Below, piece after piece: positions 26,064 to 34,107 of a stretch of 48,716 bases of DNA. The stretch is from NCBI GenBank assembly GCA_021799405.1, contig JAJZAL010000013.1, positions 1 to 48,716 of the forward strand, read 5' to 3'. The stretch comes from Acidobacteriota bacterium (GTDB lineage: Bacteria; Acidobacteriota; Terriglobia; Terriglobales; Acidobacteriaceae). The position numbers and the translations under genes are program-made. The stretch's first letter is position 1; each line of letters begins with the position of its first letter. The notes under the pieces are model-generated. The model was not told the origin of the DNA. It searched no databases and saw only the letters and a program-made list of their open reading frames with translations.

Positions 26064-27968
26064 ATGGAAACATTGCTGGAGTCCATCGACTCGCCCGCCG
26101 ACGTTAAGCGCCTGAATTACGCGCAAATGGCGAAACTGGCGGAAGAGATCCGCGCATTCCTGATCCAGACGCTCTCGAAGACCGGTGGGCATCTGGGGCC
26201 GAATCTGGGAGTGGTGGAGTTAACCCTCGCCCTGCACTCCGTATTTGATACCCCGACAGACAAGATCCTCTTTGATGTGAGCCATCAGGCCTACGTGCAC
26301 AAGATCCTGACCGGGCGGCGCGACCGGTTTGCGACGATCCGGCAGGCGGGCGGGCTCAACGGCTTTATGCTGCGCACCGAGAGCGAGCACGACTGCTATG
26401 GCGCGGGGCATGCCGGCACGGCGCTGTCGGCAGCGCTGGGCATGGCTGTGGCTCGCGACCTGGCCGGTGGCAATGAGCATGTAGTGGCCGTGGCCGGCGA
26501 TGCCGCATTTACAAACGGCATCTCGTTTGAGGCGCTGAACAACATCGCAGAACAGACCAAGCGGCTGATTGTAGTGCTCAATGACAACGAGTGGTCCATC
26601 GACCGCAATGTAGGCGCCATCGCACGGTACTTCCACCGCGTGGTGACCAACGAGCACTACCAGCACCTGCACGAATCAGCCAAGCGGCTGATTGAGCGCT
26701 TTGGCGGCAAAACAGCAGTGAAGGTGGTACGACGCGCCGAAGAAGCAGCCAAGAGCATGCTGTGGCCCTCGATGATGTTCGAAGAGTTCGGATTGGAATA
26801 CTTTGGACCGCTGGATGGGCACAATATCCCGCTGCTGGTGGAGACCTTCAAGTTTCTGAAGGGGCAGGATCACCCGGTGCTGTTGCACATACTGACGCAG
26901 AAGGGCCGCGGTTTTCAGCCGGCACTCGACGGCCAGAAGAAGTTTCATGGGCTGGGGCCCTACGATCCCGAGACCGGCAAAACGGCTCCTTCGGGGCTGC
27001 CAACCTACGCCGAAGTCTTCGCCACAACGCTGGCGGAGCTGGCCAAGCACGATGAACGGATCGTTGCAATCACCGCGGCCATGCCCAATGGAACGGGGCT
27101 GGACCTGTTCCGGCCGCATCATCCCAAGCGCTACTTTGACGTGGGCATCGCCGAGGAACATGCGGTCGTGTTCGCGGCAGGCATGGCCACGCGCGGCTAC
27201 CGGCCGGTCTGCGCCATCTACTCCACGTTTCTGCAGCGGGCCTTCGATCCCGTTGTACATGACGTCTGCCTGCAAAAGCTACCGGTGCTCTTCTGCATGG
27301 ATCGAGCGGGGCTCTCAGGCGACGACGGGCCAACACATCACGGACTGTTTGACATCGCATATCTGCGTGGCATTCCCGAGATCGTGCTGATGGCTCCCAA
27401 GGATGAGGATGAGCTGGCCAACATGATGAAGACCGCTCTGGAAATCCCAGGGCCAAGCGCGATCCGATATCCGCGCGGCGTGGTCGCGGGCGTGACGCGG
27501 AAGGCCAGCCCAGAGACAATTCCGATCGGCAAGGCAGAGGTACTGTCGGACGGCTCCGACGTGGCGATTCTTGGGTTGGGACCAATGATTGCGCTGGCGC
27601 AGGAGCTGGGTGCGCGGCTGGAGCGCGACGGCTACTCAGCGGCGGTGATCAATCCGCGCTTTGTAAAACCGCTGGACCGTGAGTTGCTGGCGAACTATGC
27701 GCGGCGGGTGGCAGCCTTTGTCACCTTCGAGGATCATGTGAAGATGGGCGGCTTCGGCACGGCGGTCATGGAAGCGTTGAAGGAAATAAGCCTCGCTGAA
27801 TTGGGCCGGGAGGTGCCGGTGGTGCGTATCGGCTGGCCCGATCAGTTCATCGAGCACGGCAAGGTCGATGCTCTTCGCGCCCGCTACGGACTCACGGCGG
27901 ACGCGGCGGAGGCACAGGTGCTGCCGCTGCTCGCGCGCCGCCAAAGGCCCACGCTGGTGGCCAGCTGA
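26064..27968 (+). CDS. dxs: 1-deoxy-D-xylulose-5-phosphate synthase
   Basis: The ATG at 26064 is chosen because GGAAGGA lies just upstream; the frame extends 18 codons further without a ribosome site. The 634 residues fit DXS, which condenses pyruvate and glyceraldehyde 3-phosphate with thiamine diphosphate as the first step of the MEP isoprenoid pathway. Motifs: GGHLGPNLGVVELTLALH, FDVSHQAYVHKILTGR, GAGHAGTALSAALG, the ThDP segment GDAAFTNG with NDNEWSIDRNVGA, KGRGFQPA, GIAEEHAVVFAAGMA with the catalytic Glu, and DRAGLSGDDGPTHHGLFD. The ThDP motif reads Gly-Asp-Ala where most members have Gly-Asp-Gly; the metal-binding Asp remains. It may be a true DXS or a close paralogue; only the genome-wide count of dxs genes would tell. 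Confidence 0.9.
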   Translation: METLLESIDSPADVKRLNYAQMAKLAEEIRAFLIQTLSKTGGHLGPNLGVVELTLALHSVFDTPTDKILFDVSHQAYVHKILTGRRDRFATIRQAGGLNGFMLRTESEHDCYGAGHAGTALSAALGMAVARDLAGGNEHVVAVAGDAAFTNGISFEALNNIAEQTKRLIVVLNDNEWSIDRNVGAIARYFHRVVTNEHYQHLHESAKRLIERFGGKTAVKVVRRAEEAAKSMLWPSMMFEEFGLEYFGPLDGHNIPLLVETFKFLKGQDHPVLLHILTQKGRGFQPALDGQKKFHGLGPYDPETGKTAPSGLPTYAEVFATTLAELAKHDERIVAITAAMPNGTGLDLFRPHHPKRYFDVGIAEEHAVVFAAGMATRGYRPVCAIYSTFLQRAFDPVVHDVCLQKLPVLFCMDRAGLSGDDGPTHHGLFDIAYLRGIPEIVLMAPKDEDELANMMKTALEIPGPSAIRYPRGVVAGVTRKASPETIPIGKAEVLSDGSDVAILGLGPMIALAQELGARLERDGYSAAVINPRFVKPLDRELLANYARRVAAFVTFEDHVKMGGFGTAVMEALKEISLAELGREVPVVRIGWPDQFIEHGKVDALRARYGLTADAAEAQVLPLLARRQRPTLVAS

Positions 27969-28168
27969 GAGTGTCCGGCTTGGTTCAGCAAAAACAAAGG
28001 AAAGAGAGTGGGCCGAACTTGCGGGCAGGAAGCGTGCGCCATGCCGTGTGCCTCCGCGCGGACGCGATCAGCCGGAAAACTGCGCCTCAGCATTTCCTGC
28101 GCCGCGCGATCCGTTTCATCAGATCCTGGCAGGTGTTGTGCGACAATCCACAACAGGCCAGCCATTCT

Positions 28169-29647
28169 ATGCGCTTTGTACGTCTCCTCGCTTTAGGTGT
28201 GACAGGCATCATCCTGGCTGCCCTGCTGTCCGGGCTGCCGGCACGCGCACAAGCTCCTCCCAATGTACAGAGCCGCCCTCCGCTGGTACTCGCCGGCGGC
28301 ACGGTCATCGATCTTTCGAATTGGGGCACCTCCGCGAGGGATCTGCCTGACGCAATCGTCATTCTCCGCGGCGGCGTGATCAGCAATGTCGGCTCGCGCG
28401 CGAATGTGCCGATCCCCAAGGATGCCCAGGTGATCGACTGCACGGGAAAGTATTTGATTCCGGGGCTGGTGGACGGCTTCACGGGGATGAGCAGCCAAGG
28501 CCAGGCAAACGCCGATCTCTACATGGGCGTGACCACGGTGGTGGCCCGCGCCGACCAGTTCCGCGGCATGATTGATTTTGCCGCGCATCCCAGCCCGCAT
28601 CTCTACCTGATTGACTCGGTAGGCACCACGGATAATTCAAGCCTGCTGGCCAATCGCCCGGAGTGGGCCGCCAGGCTCAAAGAGGGCGACCATCCGGTGG
28701 AGCTAAGCCCACAGGATACGGCGAAACAGCTCGTCGCCACCGCCAGACTTGGGACCCGCGTGATTTGGCTGGGCGCCGACATTACCGCCGCCAATACACA
28801 GTGGATCATCGCACGCGCGCATCAGATGGGGCTGGTCACCTACGGCGAGTTTGTCTCCACGCCGTACCGGGTCGCGGTCGAGGCGGGAGTGGACGCGCTC
28901 TTCAACATGGGCCGGTACGATCTGGGCGTGATCCCCGACGAGTTGCAGCAGCCGCTTGTGACTGCGTCGCGCGGCCCCGCAGCGAATACCGCATACGACT
29001 ATGCCTCGCGAGTGCCACCGACAGATGCACACCTGCGCGACTATGCACACTTCCTGGCCACGCACCACGCCGCGCTGATGCCCGCCTTCAGTTTGTATTA
29101 CGCCCGGCTTCCCGGGCATCGCAACCTGTGGCAGGATCCTGCCGCGGCACTGCTTGATCCCGCCCACATGTACCACCCTTCCGACCCCGACTCCGGTGAG
29201 ATGAATTATGCGCTGCCGGGGTGGACGCGCCATCTGCCCTCGATGGCGCAGCGGTGGGTGGAACAGAACTTGCGGAAGAAGGCCGACCAGGAAGCGCTGC
29301 GTCTCTGGCGGATCAACCAGACCATCTATGCCGCCGGACCACACTACCTGGCGGCTTCGGGCGCCAACGCCATGGGCTCGATGCCGGGCATCTCGATGCA
29401 TACGGAACTGGAACTGCTGGTGCGATTGGGGCTTTCTCCGCGCGAGGCGCTGGCCGCGGCCACCAACAACTACGCATTGCAATTCGGCTGGAACGAGCTG
29501 GGCCTGATCTCGCCCGGCCGCCGCGCAGATCTTCTCGTCATTGATGGCGACCCCACCGAGAACATCTGGAATGCCCGGCGCATCTCGACACTGATCATGG
29601 ATGGAAATGTGATCGACCGCACCGCGCTGCTGCGCCTGAAGAAGTAA
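28169..29647 (+). CDS. Secreted amidohydrolase-fold protein lacking the metal ligands
   Basis: The frame opens at 27971 but the start is probably ATG 28169, which gives a signal peptide (LLALGVTGIILAALLSGLPARAQ) and 492 residues. The fold is clear: LVLAGGTVIDL at the start, ILRGGVISNVG, YLIPGLVDG, ELELLVRLGLSPREALAAAT and ISPGRRADLLVIDGDP at the end. The ligands are not. After PGLVDG, where active enzymes have His-x-His, this reads Phe-Thr-Gly; the later His-containing strand reads LVTYGEFVS; and the Asp normally in G-T/S-D before ELELL is Ala-Asn (SGANAMGS). It is therefore likely a non-hydrolytic relative, perhaps a binding protein, unless it uses another mechanism. It follows dxs by 200 bases. 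Confidence 0.8.
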   Translation: MRFVRLLALGVTGIILAALLSGLPARAQAPPNVQSRPPLVLAGGTVIDLSNWGTSARDLPDAIVILRGGVISNVGSRANVPIPKDAQVIDCTGKYLIPGLVDGFTGMSSQGQANADLYMGVTTVVARADQFRGMIDFAAHPSPHLYLIDSVGTTDNSSLLANRPEWAARLKEGDHPVELSPQDTAKQLVATARLGTRVIWLGADITAANTQWIIARAHQMGLVTYGEFVSTPYRVAVEAGVDALFNMGRYDLGVIPDELQQPLVTASRGPAANTAYDYASRVPPTDAHLRDYAHFLATHHAALMPAFSLYYARLPGHRNLWQDPAAALLDPAHMYHPSDPDSGEMNYALPGWTRHLPSMAQRWVEQNLRKKADQEALRLWRINQTIYAAGPHYLAASGANAMGSMPGISMHTELELLVRLGLSPREALAAATNNYALQFGWNELGLISPGRRADLLVIDGDPTENIWNARRISTLIMDGNVIDRTALLRLKK

Positions 29648-29673
29648 GCGCCTGGCCCTGCCGCTTCTAGAGA

Positions 29674-30669
29674 TCAGACCGGCGTCGCAATCACAACCTC
29701 CGCGCAGATTCCCCAGGACAAAACGATTTGCGTGTGCTCCATGCGCCAGGCCGCCGGATCGAGAAACGACTCGATCCTTACAGGCCTGCATCCGCCAACC
29801 AGTCGAGGATCAAGCGCATATACCTGCGTCCATGCCGAGCCAATAAGGCGGGAAATCGCATCGACGCCCTCCGTCAATGCAACCAAGCAAAGCTTTCCCT
29901 GCGGCGCCAGGAGCCGGTGAGCCTCGCCCAGGACGGCGTGAATGGCGGTTTCTGAGAGCAGGTCAAGCACGTAGGTCGCAACGAAGCGGTCGAAGGCGGC
30001 ATCCGGGTAAATGAGACTGGTTGTGCCGTCGGCTTCTCGCACTTCAAAGCGGCCGCTCCAGCGCGCCAGGCGGCGCGCCGCAAGGGCAGTCATGGTTGTA
30101 CTGATGTCGATTCCCAGATAGCAGACGTCCGGGCCGAAGTGCTTGTCGAAAAGAGATGCGGCAAACCGGCCCGTCCCGCAGCCCAGCTCGAAGACTGCCG
30201 AAGCATGCTCGAAGTCCGCATGAGCGGCAAGGTACCGGAGCGCGGTCCGTTCATAGAACTGCGCATCCTGCTTCGCGCCAAGCCAATCGTAGAAGCGCTT
30301 CGCATCTTCGGGGCCGAAATCGCGGCGTATGCGCGTGGACGTCACCGGATCAGGACTTCGCTTTCCGGTCGCAAGATAGCGCTCGACGGCGGCGATGACT
30401 GCGTCGGCATCCGGCAGGCGTGGGGGCCTGATCCGCTCCAGAAAACTCCCCCCACGCCATGCAATCAGCTTGCCGTCCACAGACAAGTCAAACTGGCCGA
30501 GCATGCCCCCAACCACTTCGACTCTGGCGTCAAAGCGCTCGCGCAGGGCTGCGGCCAGAGCCAGCGCCCGTTCGCGATAACCCCAGAACATCGTGCAGTG
30601 CGTTATGCGGATATTCACTATGCATAATTTATTGCCAATCGAAGACCCCGGCAAATCGCACGATCTCAT
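29674..30669 (-). CDS. SelW/Rdx-like domain fused to a class I SAM-dependent methyltransferase
   Basis: The start is uncertain: the frame opens with TTG at 30735, the only upstream ATG is at 30669 (331 residues, used here), and a GTG at 30618 would begin exactly at the first domain. The N-terminal ~80 residues (IRITHC, GYRERALALAAALRERF, GQFDLSVDGKLIAWR) resemble the SelW/Rdx thioredoxin-like family. Where that family has Cys-x-x-Cys or Cys-x-x-Sec followed by Gly-Tyr, this has Cys-Thr-Met-Phe-Trp-Gly-Tyr. The C-terminal part has methyltransferase motifs VFELGCGTGRFAASLF, YLGIDIS, and FDRFVATYVLDLL, then HRLLAPQGKLCLVAL. The methyl acceptor is unknown. It is divergent from the DUF2127 gene. 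Confidence 0.75.
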   Translation of the reverse strand: MRSCDLPGSSIGNKLCIVNIRITHCTMFWGYRERALALAAALRERFDARVEVVGGMLGQFDLSVDGKLIAWRGGSFLERIRPPRLPDADAVIAAVERYLATGKRSPDPVTSTRIRRDFGPEDAKRFYDWLGAKQDAQFYERTALRYLAAHADFEHASAVFELGCGTGRFAASLFDKHFGPDVCYLGIDISTTMTALAARRLARWSGRFEVREADGTTSLIYPDAAFDRFVATYVLDLLSETAIHAVLGEAHRLLAPQGKLCLVALTEGVDAISRLIGSAWTQVYALDPRLVGGCRPVRIESFLDPAAWRMEHTQIVLSWGICAEVVIATPV

Positions 30670-30888
30670 CCTTTTGTCCGCATCGGACCGTGCAAGGGAT
30701 GCGGCATCTTCCTTATCTTTAGGCCGATTCGCCAATGCTATACATGCTGCGTTGACGGACGGAGACCGGTGTCAGCTCTCGCCAGAGTTAACGGCAATTC
30801 ATCACAACCGCCGGCGCCTGGAGAAAGATTGAGTGCTGGATCGCCATTCGCGCAAACGGCCCGGATCGGTTAGCCTGATAGAAAGCAG

Positions 30889-31440
30889 ATGGTTTGTACG
30901 AAACCCGCCCCACCGGAAGTCATGATCGATTCCCCATCCCGCCCGACGGCACAACGCCGGCGCCACGACAAGGGGCTTCTGCTGATTGCGATCTACAAGC
31001 TGCTGCAGGCGCTGTTATTTACCGGGATTGGCGTGGGTGTGCTCCGGCTGCTGCACAAGGACCTGGACGACGTGCTGGCGCAGGTGGCCGCCGCCTTGCG
31101 GTTCAATCCGGAATCGCGCTTTGTCAACTTCATCCTGGACAAGGCATCGCTGATCAACGACCCGCTGCTGAAGCGGATCGGCGCGGTGGCTTTCGGCTAC
31201 GGCGGCGTCAGCATGCTGGAGGGGATCGGGCTCTATCTGGAGAAGGTCTGGGCCGAGTACCTGACGCTGGCCATCACGGCGTCGTTCCTCCCATGGGAGG
31301 TCTTCGAAGTCTTCCGCAAGATCACCCTGGCAAGGGTGGGGTTGCTCGCAGCCAACCTGGTGATCTTCCATTACCTGTTCAGGCTGGTTTCGCAGCGCGG
31401 GAAGGCGCCACGCGCGGTTGCCGCCGAAACTGAGGAATAA
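30889..31440 (+). CDS. DUF2127 family inner-membrane protein
   Basis: A 183-residue protein with four predicted transmembrane segments (about 34-52, 105-118, 122-140 and 150-167). HDKGLLLIAIYKLLQALLF and WAEYLTLAITASFLPWEVFE followed by FRKIT match the DUF2127 family, small integral membrane proteins with no established function. An in-frame ATG 11 codons later is an alternative start but its GGAAG is too close to be a good ribosome site. It ends about 450 bases before mraZ and is separated from it by the mraZ promoter. Confidence 0.8.
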   Translation: MVCTKPAPPEVMIDSPSRPTAQRRRHDKGLLLIAIYKLLQALLFTGIGVGVLRLLHKDLDDVLAQVAAALRFNPESRFVNFILDKASLINDPLLKRIGAVAFGYGGVSMLEGIGLYLEKVWAEYLTLAITASFLPWEVFEVFRKITLARVGLLAANLVIFHYLFRLVSQRGKAPRAVAAETEE

Positions 31441-31642
31441 GCAGACCGGTAGAACGCCGGAGTTCGGATCAAGCGCCGCTCGATCTTCGCTTTATCTTCT
31501 CCTAACATGAAGTCGATGTCCTGTCCAGACCCTGAACCAAAACCATAAACACAACATCTTGTGGTGGCTGGAATTCTTCGGCCCATTAGGCGAACTTCAC
31601 ACAGCTTCGCTCAGCGCCGCTCCCCTACCATCGATTTTCCAC

Positions 31643-31671
31643 TTGGCTGTAGCGGAGAACGGGGTTACTAT
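31643..31671 (+). promoter_or_regulatory. Promoter of the mraZ (dcw) operon
   Basis: TTGGCT (31643-31648) and TACTAT (31666-31671) are 17 bases apart, predicting transcription from about 31678. The MraZ-type operator begins a few bases downstream. The untranslated leader to the mraZ ATG is about 215 bases. Confidence 0.65.
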
Positions 31672-31681
31672 CGATTCTGTG

Positions 31682-31715
31682 GTGGTAAAAAGTGGTGTCG
31701 AGTGGAGCAAGGCGG
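31682..31715 (+). promoter_or_regulatory. MraZ operator: GTGG direct repeats with 10-base period
   Basis: GTGG occurs at 31682, 31692 and 31702, with GCGG at 31712, so four units sit exactly one helical turn apart. MraZ proteins are known to bind short direct repeats of TGGG/GTGG type with about 10-base phasing in front of their own operon and to repress it. The position just after the predicted transcription start fits autorepression of the dcw cluster. Confidence 0.75.
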
Positions 31716-31892
31716 AGCTACTCGATCAGTTTCAAGGCAAGTTTACCCGAATCTCCTCCCCCAGAGCCCGGAATCCGGACTGAGGCAGGACAAAAGAACC
31801 AGCCTCGCAAACCGGATGCAGCCCGGCAACGGCAGGCAGACGGCCGCAGAAAACGGTAGAGGAGCGGCCGGGAAGGACAGAGAGGCCCCGAG

Positions 31893-32345
31893 ATGTTTCG
31901 CGGAAACCATCCCGCCAAGGTGGATGAGAAGGGACGGCTGAAGCTGCCGGCTGCTTTCAAGCAGCTCCTGGACGCTCAGAACGTGACCCAGTTCTACATC
32001 ACCAGCACGGATGGGCAGAGCGCGGAGATTTGGCCCCTGTCGGAGTGGGAGAAGCGGGAAAGGCAGTTGACCGAGGGCTCCAGCACCTTTGATGAGGCGG
32101 TGCAGAAGTACCTGAACCTGACCAGCTATTACGGCCAGCAGGTGGAGATGGACAACCAGGCGCGGGTGCTGCTGCCGCAGATTTTACGAGGTACGGCCAG
32201 GCTGGACGCTGAAGTAACGGTCTTCGGCAAGCTGACCTACCTGGAAGTGCACAACCGGGAGACCTTTGAGCAAAGCCTGGAGGTCAACCGGATGACGGCC
32301 GAGGATCGCAAAGCGATGGCGGCGATTCTGAGCCGGCGCAGTTGA
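31893..32345 (+). CDS. mraZ: Transcriptional regulator MraZ
   Basis: A 150-residue protein with two SpoVT-AbrB-like halves. Each carries the family's D-x-x-x-R turn: VDEKGRLKLPAAFK near residue 11 and MDNQARVLLPQILR near 87. MraZ forms ring-shaped oligomers and binds phased repeats upstream of its own operon, as seen at 31682-31715. It is the first gene of the cell division and wall cluster, followed by rsmH after 25 bases. Length and gene position are standard, so the call is secure. Confidence 0.96.
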   Translation: MFRGNHPAKVDEKGRLKLPAAFKQLLDAQNVTQFYITSTDGQSAEIWPLSEWEKRERQLTEGSSTFDEAVQKYLNLTSYYGQQVEMDNQARVLLPQILRGTARLDAEVTVFGKLTYLEVHNRETFEQSLEVNRMTAEDRKAMAAILSRRS

Positions 32346-32370
32346 ACGGAAAACCCCTCAGGGGGAGCGC

Positions 32371-33282
32371 ATGACGAAGCCGAGTGAACGCCATGTGCCG
32401 GTTCTTTTCAATGAAGCCATCGATTTTCTCAGGGTGCGCCCGGGAGGCGCGTACGCCGACTGCACGCTGGGGCTGGCGGGCCACGCTGAAGGCATTGTGA
32501 GGCTGCTGGGTCCGGCGGGACGGCTCATCGGATTTGACCGGGACCCCGAGGCGCTGGCGCTTGCAAAGGCCCGGCTGGACGGGATTTGCGGGGCGCTCGG
32601 CAGCCAGGCGCCACAGGTGACTCTGATCGGCGAGGCCTTCAGCAGCATTGGACGGCATATTGAACCGGGTTCGCTGGATGGGTTGCTGGCCGACTTCGGC
32701 GTCAGCAGCATGCAGCTCGACGAGGCGCAGAGAGGATTCAGTTTTCAGGCGGATGGGCCATTGGATATGCGCATGGATGCGCGCCAGGGACTGACCGCCG
32801 CACAAGTGGTGAATGAGGCGAGTGAGCGTGAGCTTGCAGACCTTGTTTACGAATACGGAGAGGAAAGGAGGTCGCGGACAGTCGCCAGAGCCATTGTGCG
32901 GGGGCGGCCGGTTACAACCACTGGGCAGTTGGCCCGAATTGTAGCCTCAGCCGTCCCGCCAATGAAAAAAGGCAGAGGAGCGCCGCAGATTCATCCTGCG
33001 ACCAGGACTTTTCAGGCGCTGCGTATTTACGTCAATCGCGAACTCGATGAGATTCGGGCGCTGCTGGAGGCCGCACCCAGGTTGCTTAAGCCCTCCGCGA
33101 GGCTCGTCGTTATCAGTTTTCATTCTTTGGAAGATCGCATCGCGAAAGACAGCCTGAGAGAAGGCGCGCGGCAGGGAATCTGGAAGGTTTTGACGAAGAA
33201 GCCGGTCACGGCTGGCGAACAAGAGATTGAGCGGAACCCGCGCTCGCGGAGCGCAAAGTTGAGAGCGGCGGAAAGACAGTGA
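32371..33282 (+). CDS. rsmH: 16S rRNA (cytosine1402-N4)-methyltransferase
   Basis: A 303-residue SAM-dependent enzyme that methylates C1402 in the ribosomal P site. GGGGGAG precedes the ATG. Motifs: HVPVLFNEAIDFL at the start, the SAM loop ADCTLGLAGHAEGI (most members have a third Gly where Ala stands here), FDRDPEAL, LADFGVSSMQLD, RGFSFQADGPLDMRMD, HPATRTFQALRIYVN and VVISFHSLEDR near the C-terminus. The inserted helical domain lies between. Usually ftsL follows closely; here a 165-base repeat-bearing gap intervenes. Confidence 0.96.
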   Translation: MTKPSERHVPVLFNEAIDFLRVRPGGAYADCTLGLAGHAEGIVRLLGPAGRLIGFDRDPEALALAKARLDGICGALGSQAPQVTLIGEAFSSIGRHIEPGSLDGLLADFGVSSMQLDEAQRGFSFQADGPLDMRMDARQGLTAAQVVNEASERELADLVYEYGEERRSRTVARAIVRGRPVTTTGQLARIVASAVPPMKKGRGAPQIHPATRTFQALRIYVNRELDEIRALLEAAPRLLKPSARLVVISFHSLEDRIAKDSLREGARQGIWKVLTKKPVTAGEQEIERNPRSRSAKLRAAERQ

Positions 33283-33287
33283 ACAGG

Positions 33288-33431
33288 GATCAGTTGTCAG
33301 TCGTTGGAATGGCGGAGAGTGTAGGCTTTACGGGCATTGGACCAGGAATTCCCGCCCCAGGATTGACTGAAAAGTGAGCGGTTGCAGGAGATTGGCCACT
33401 GACAACTGACAACTGATCAATGACGACTGAC
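33288..33431. repeat. Inverted and tandem heptamer repeats between rsmH and ftsL
   Basis: A 14-base arm at 33288-33301 (GATCAGTTGTCAGT) is exactly complementary to 33405-33418. The right arm is part of five near-tandem 7-base units from 33397 to 33431 with consensus AACTGAC: CACTGAC, AACTGAC, AACTGAT, CAATGAC, GACTGAC. The arms bracket about 100 bases of unique sequence. It fits a small non-coding repeat element inserted in the gap. The transcript could fold into a long hairpin. Confidence 0.7.
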
Positions 33432-33447
33432 AGCTCGGGAGGACATC

Positions 33448-33951
33448 ATGGCGGCATGCACAACAACCTATTTCGAGCCAAGGCGCGGATGGACCGCGCG
33501 CGTGGCGGAGCGGAACACCGAGCTGCTGGCCCAGCAGCCCATGCGTAGGCGCGGCGCGCTCACGCCCGAGTTCTTCTTTGTCAAGCATTTTGACAACTCC
33601 CGTCTCGTCAAGGCGCCCGACCCGGTACGCATGCGCGAGATGCGCATCTTTTCCGCGGCGGTGACCGTGCTGTTTTCTCTGGTCATGATCTACGGCCTGC
33701 AGCATTTTTCCGCGATTGAGACCAGCTACCGCGTGGAGTCAGAGAAGCAGGCGCTCGAACAACTCCGCGAGCAGAACCGCCAATTGAGATTGAAGGAAGC
33801 CGAACTTACTCAGCCCGAGCGCATTGACACGCTGGCACACCAGTTGGGCCTTGCCGAGCCGCAGCCCGGCCAGATCATCCATCCCAACGCAGCGCCCGGA
33901 GCCGGGCCGGTGCTCGCGCAGCTTCGGGCACCGTCGCCTGCAGCGCCGTAG
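33448..33951 (+). CDS. ftsL: Cell division protein FtsL-like
   Basis: A 167-residue bitopic membrane protein. GGGAGGA precedes the ATG. Residues 1-65 are cytoplasmic, a single transmembrane helix covers about 66-86 (IFSAAVTVLFSLVMIYGLQHF), and a periplasmic coiled coil follows (ESEKQALEQLREQNRQLRLKEAEL). PERIDTLAHQLGL is the typical FtsL/DivIC end. A Pro/Ala tail follows. FtsL bridges FtsB/FtsQ and FtsW-FtsI in the divisome. Sequence conservation in this family is low, so the call rests on topology, coiled coil and position between rsmH and ftsI. The N-terminal extension of ~60 residues is longer than in Escherichia coli. Confidence 0.85.
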   Translation: MAACTTTYFEPRRGWTARVAERNTELLAQQPMRRRGALTPEFFFVKHFDNSRLVKAPDPVRMREMRIFSAAVTVLFSLVMIYGLQHFSAIETSYRVESEKQALEQLREQNRQLRLKEAELTQPERIDTLAHQLGLAEPQPGQIIHPNAAPGAGPVLAQLRAPSPAAP

Positions 33952-33957
33952 AAAGCA

Positions 33958-34099
33958 GCTTCCAGCTTTTGCCTTTCAGCACTGACCTTTTCGGATTCCG
34001 GCCTGGAAAAACAAGCAACGTCCTTTTGGATCGGCGCCGATGAGCATAGCTGAGTACAGCGGAAATCGGATGCGCTCAGAGGGCTGAAAAGCTAGAAGC
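33958..34099. repeat. Inverted repeat flanking the ftsL-ftsI gap
   Basis: GCTTCCAGCTTTT (33958-33970) pairs with AAAAGCTAGAAGC (34087-34099) with one mismatch, and TTTCAGC (33974-33980) also pairs with GCTGAAA (34083-34089), giving alternative registers. The arms lie at the two edges of the 156-base gap and are heptamer-like (AGCTTCC/AGCTTTT). The layout copies that of the rsmH-ftsL gap with a different unit sequence. Confidence 0.6.
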
Positions 34100-34107
34100 C
34101 ACAAGTT

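Noticed and set aside
33288..33431. CRISPR-like array
   Set aside because: The units are 7 bases, nearly tandem, and there are no regular spacers or cas genes.
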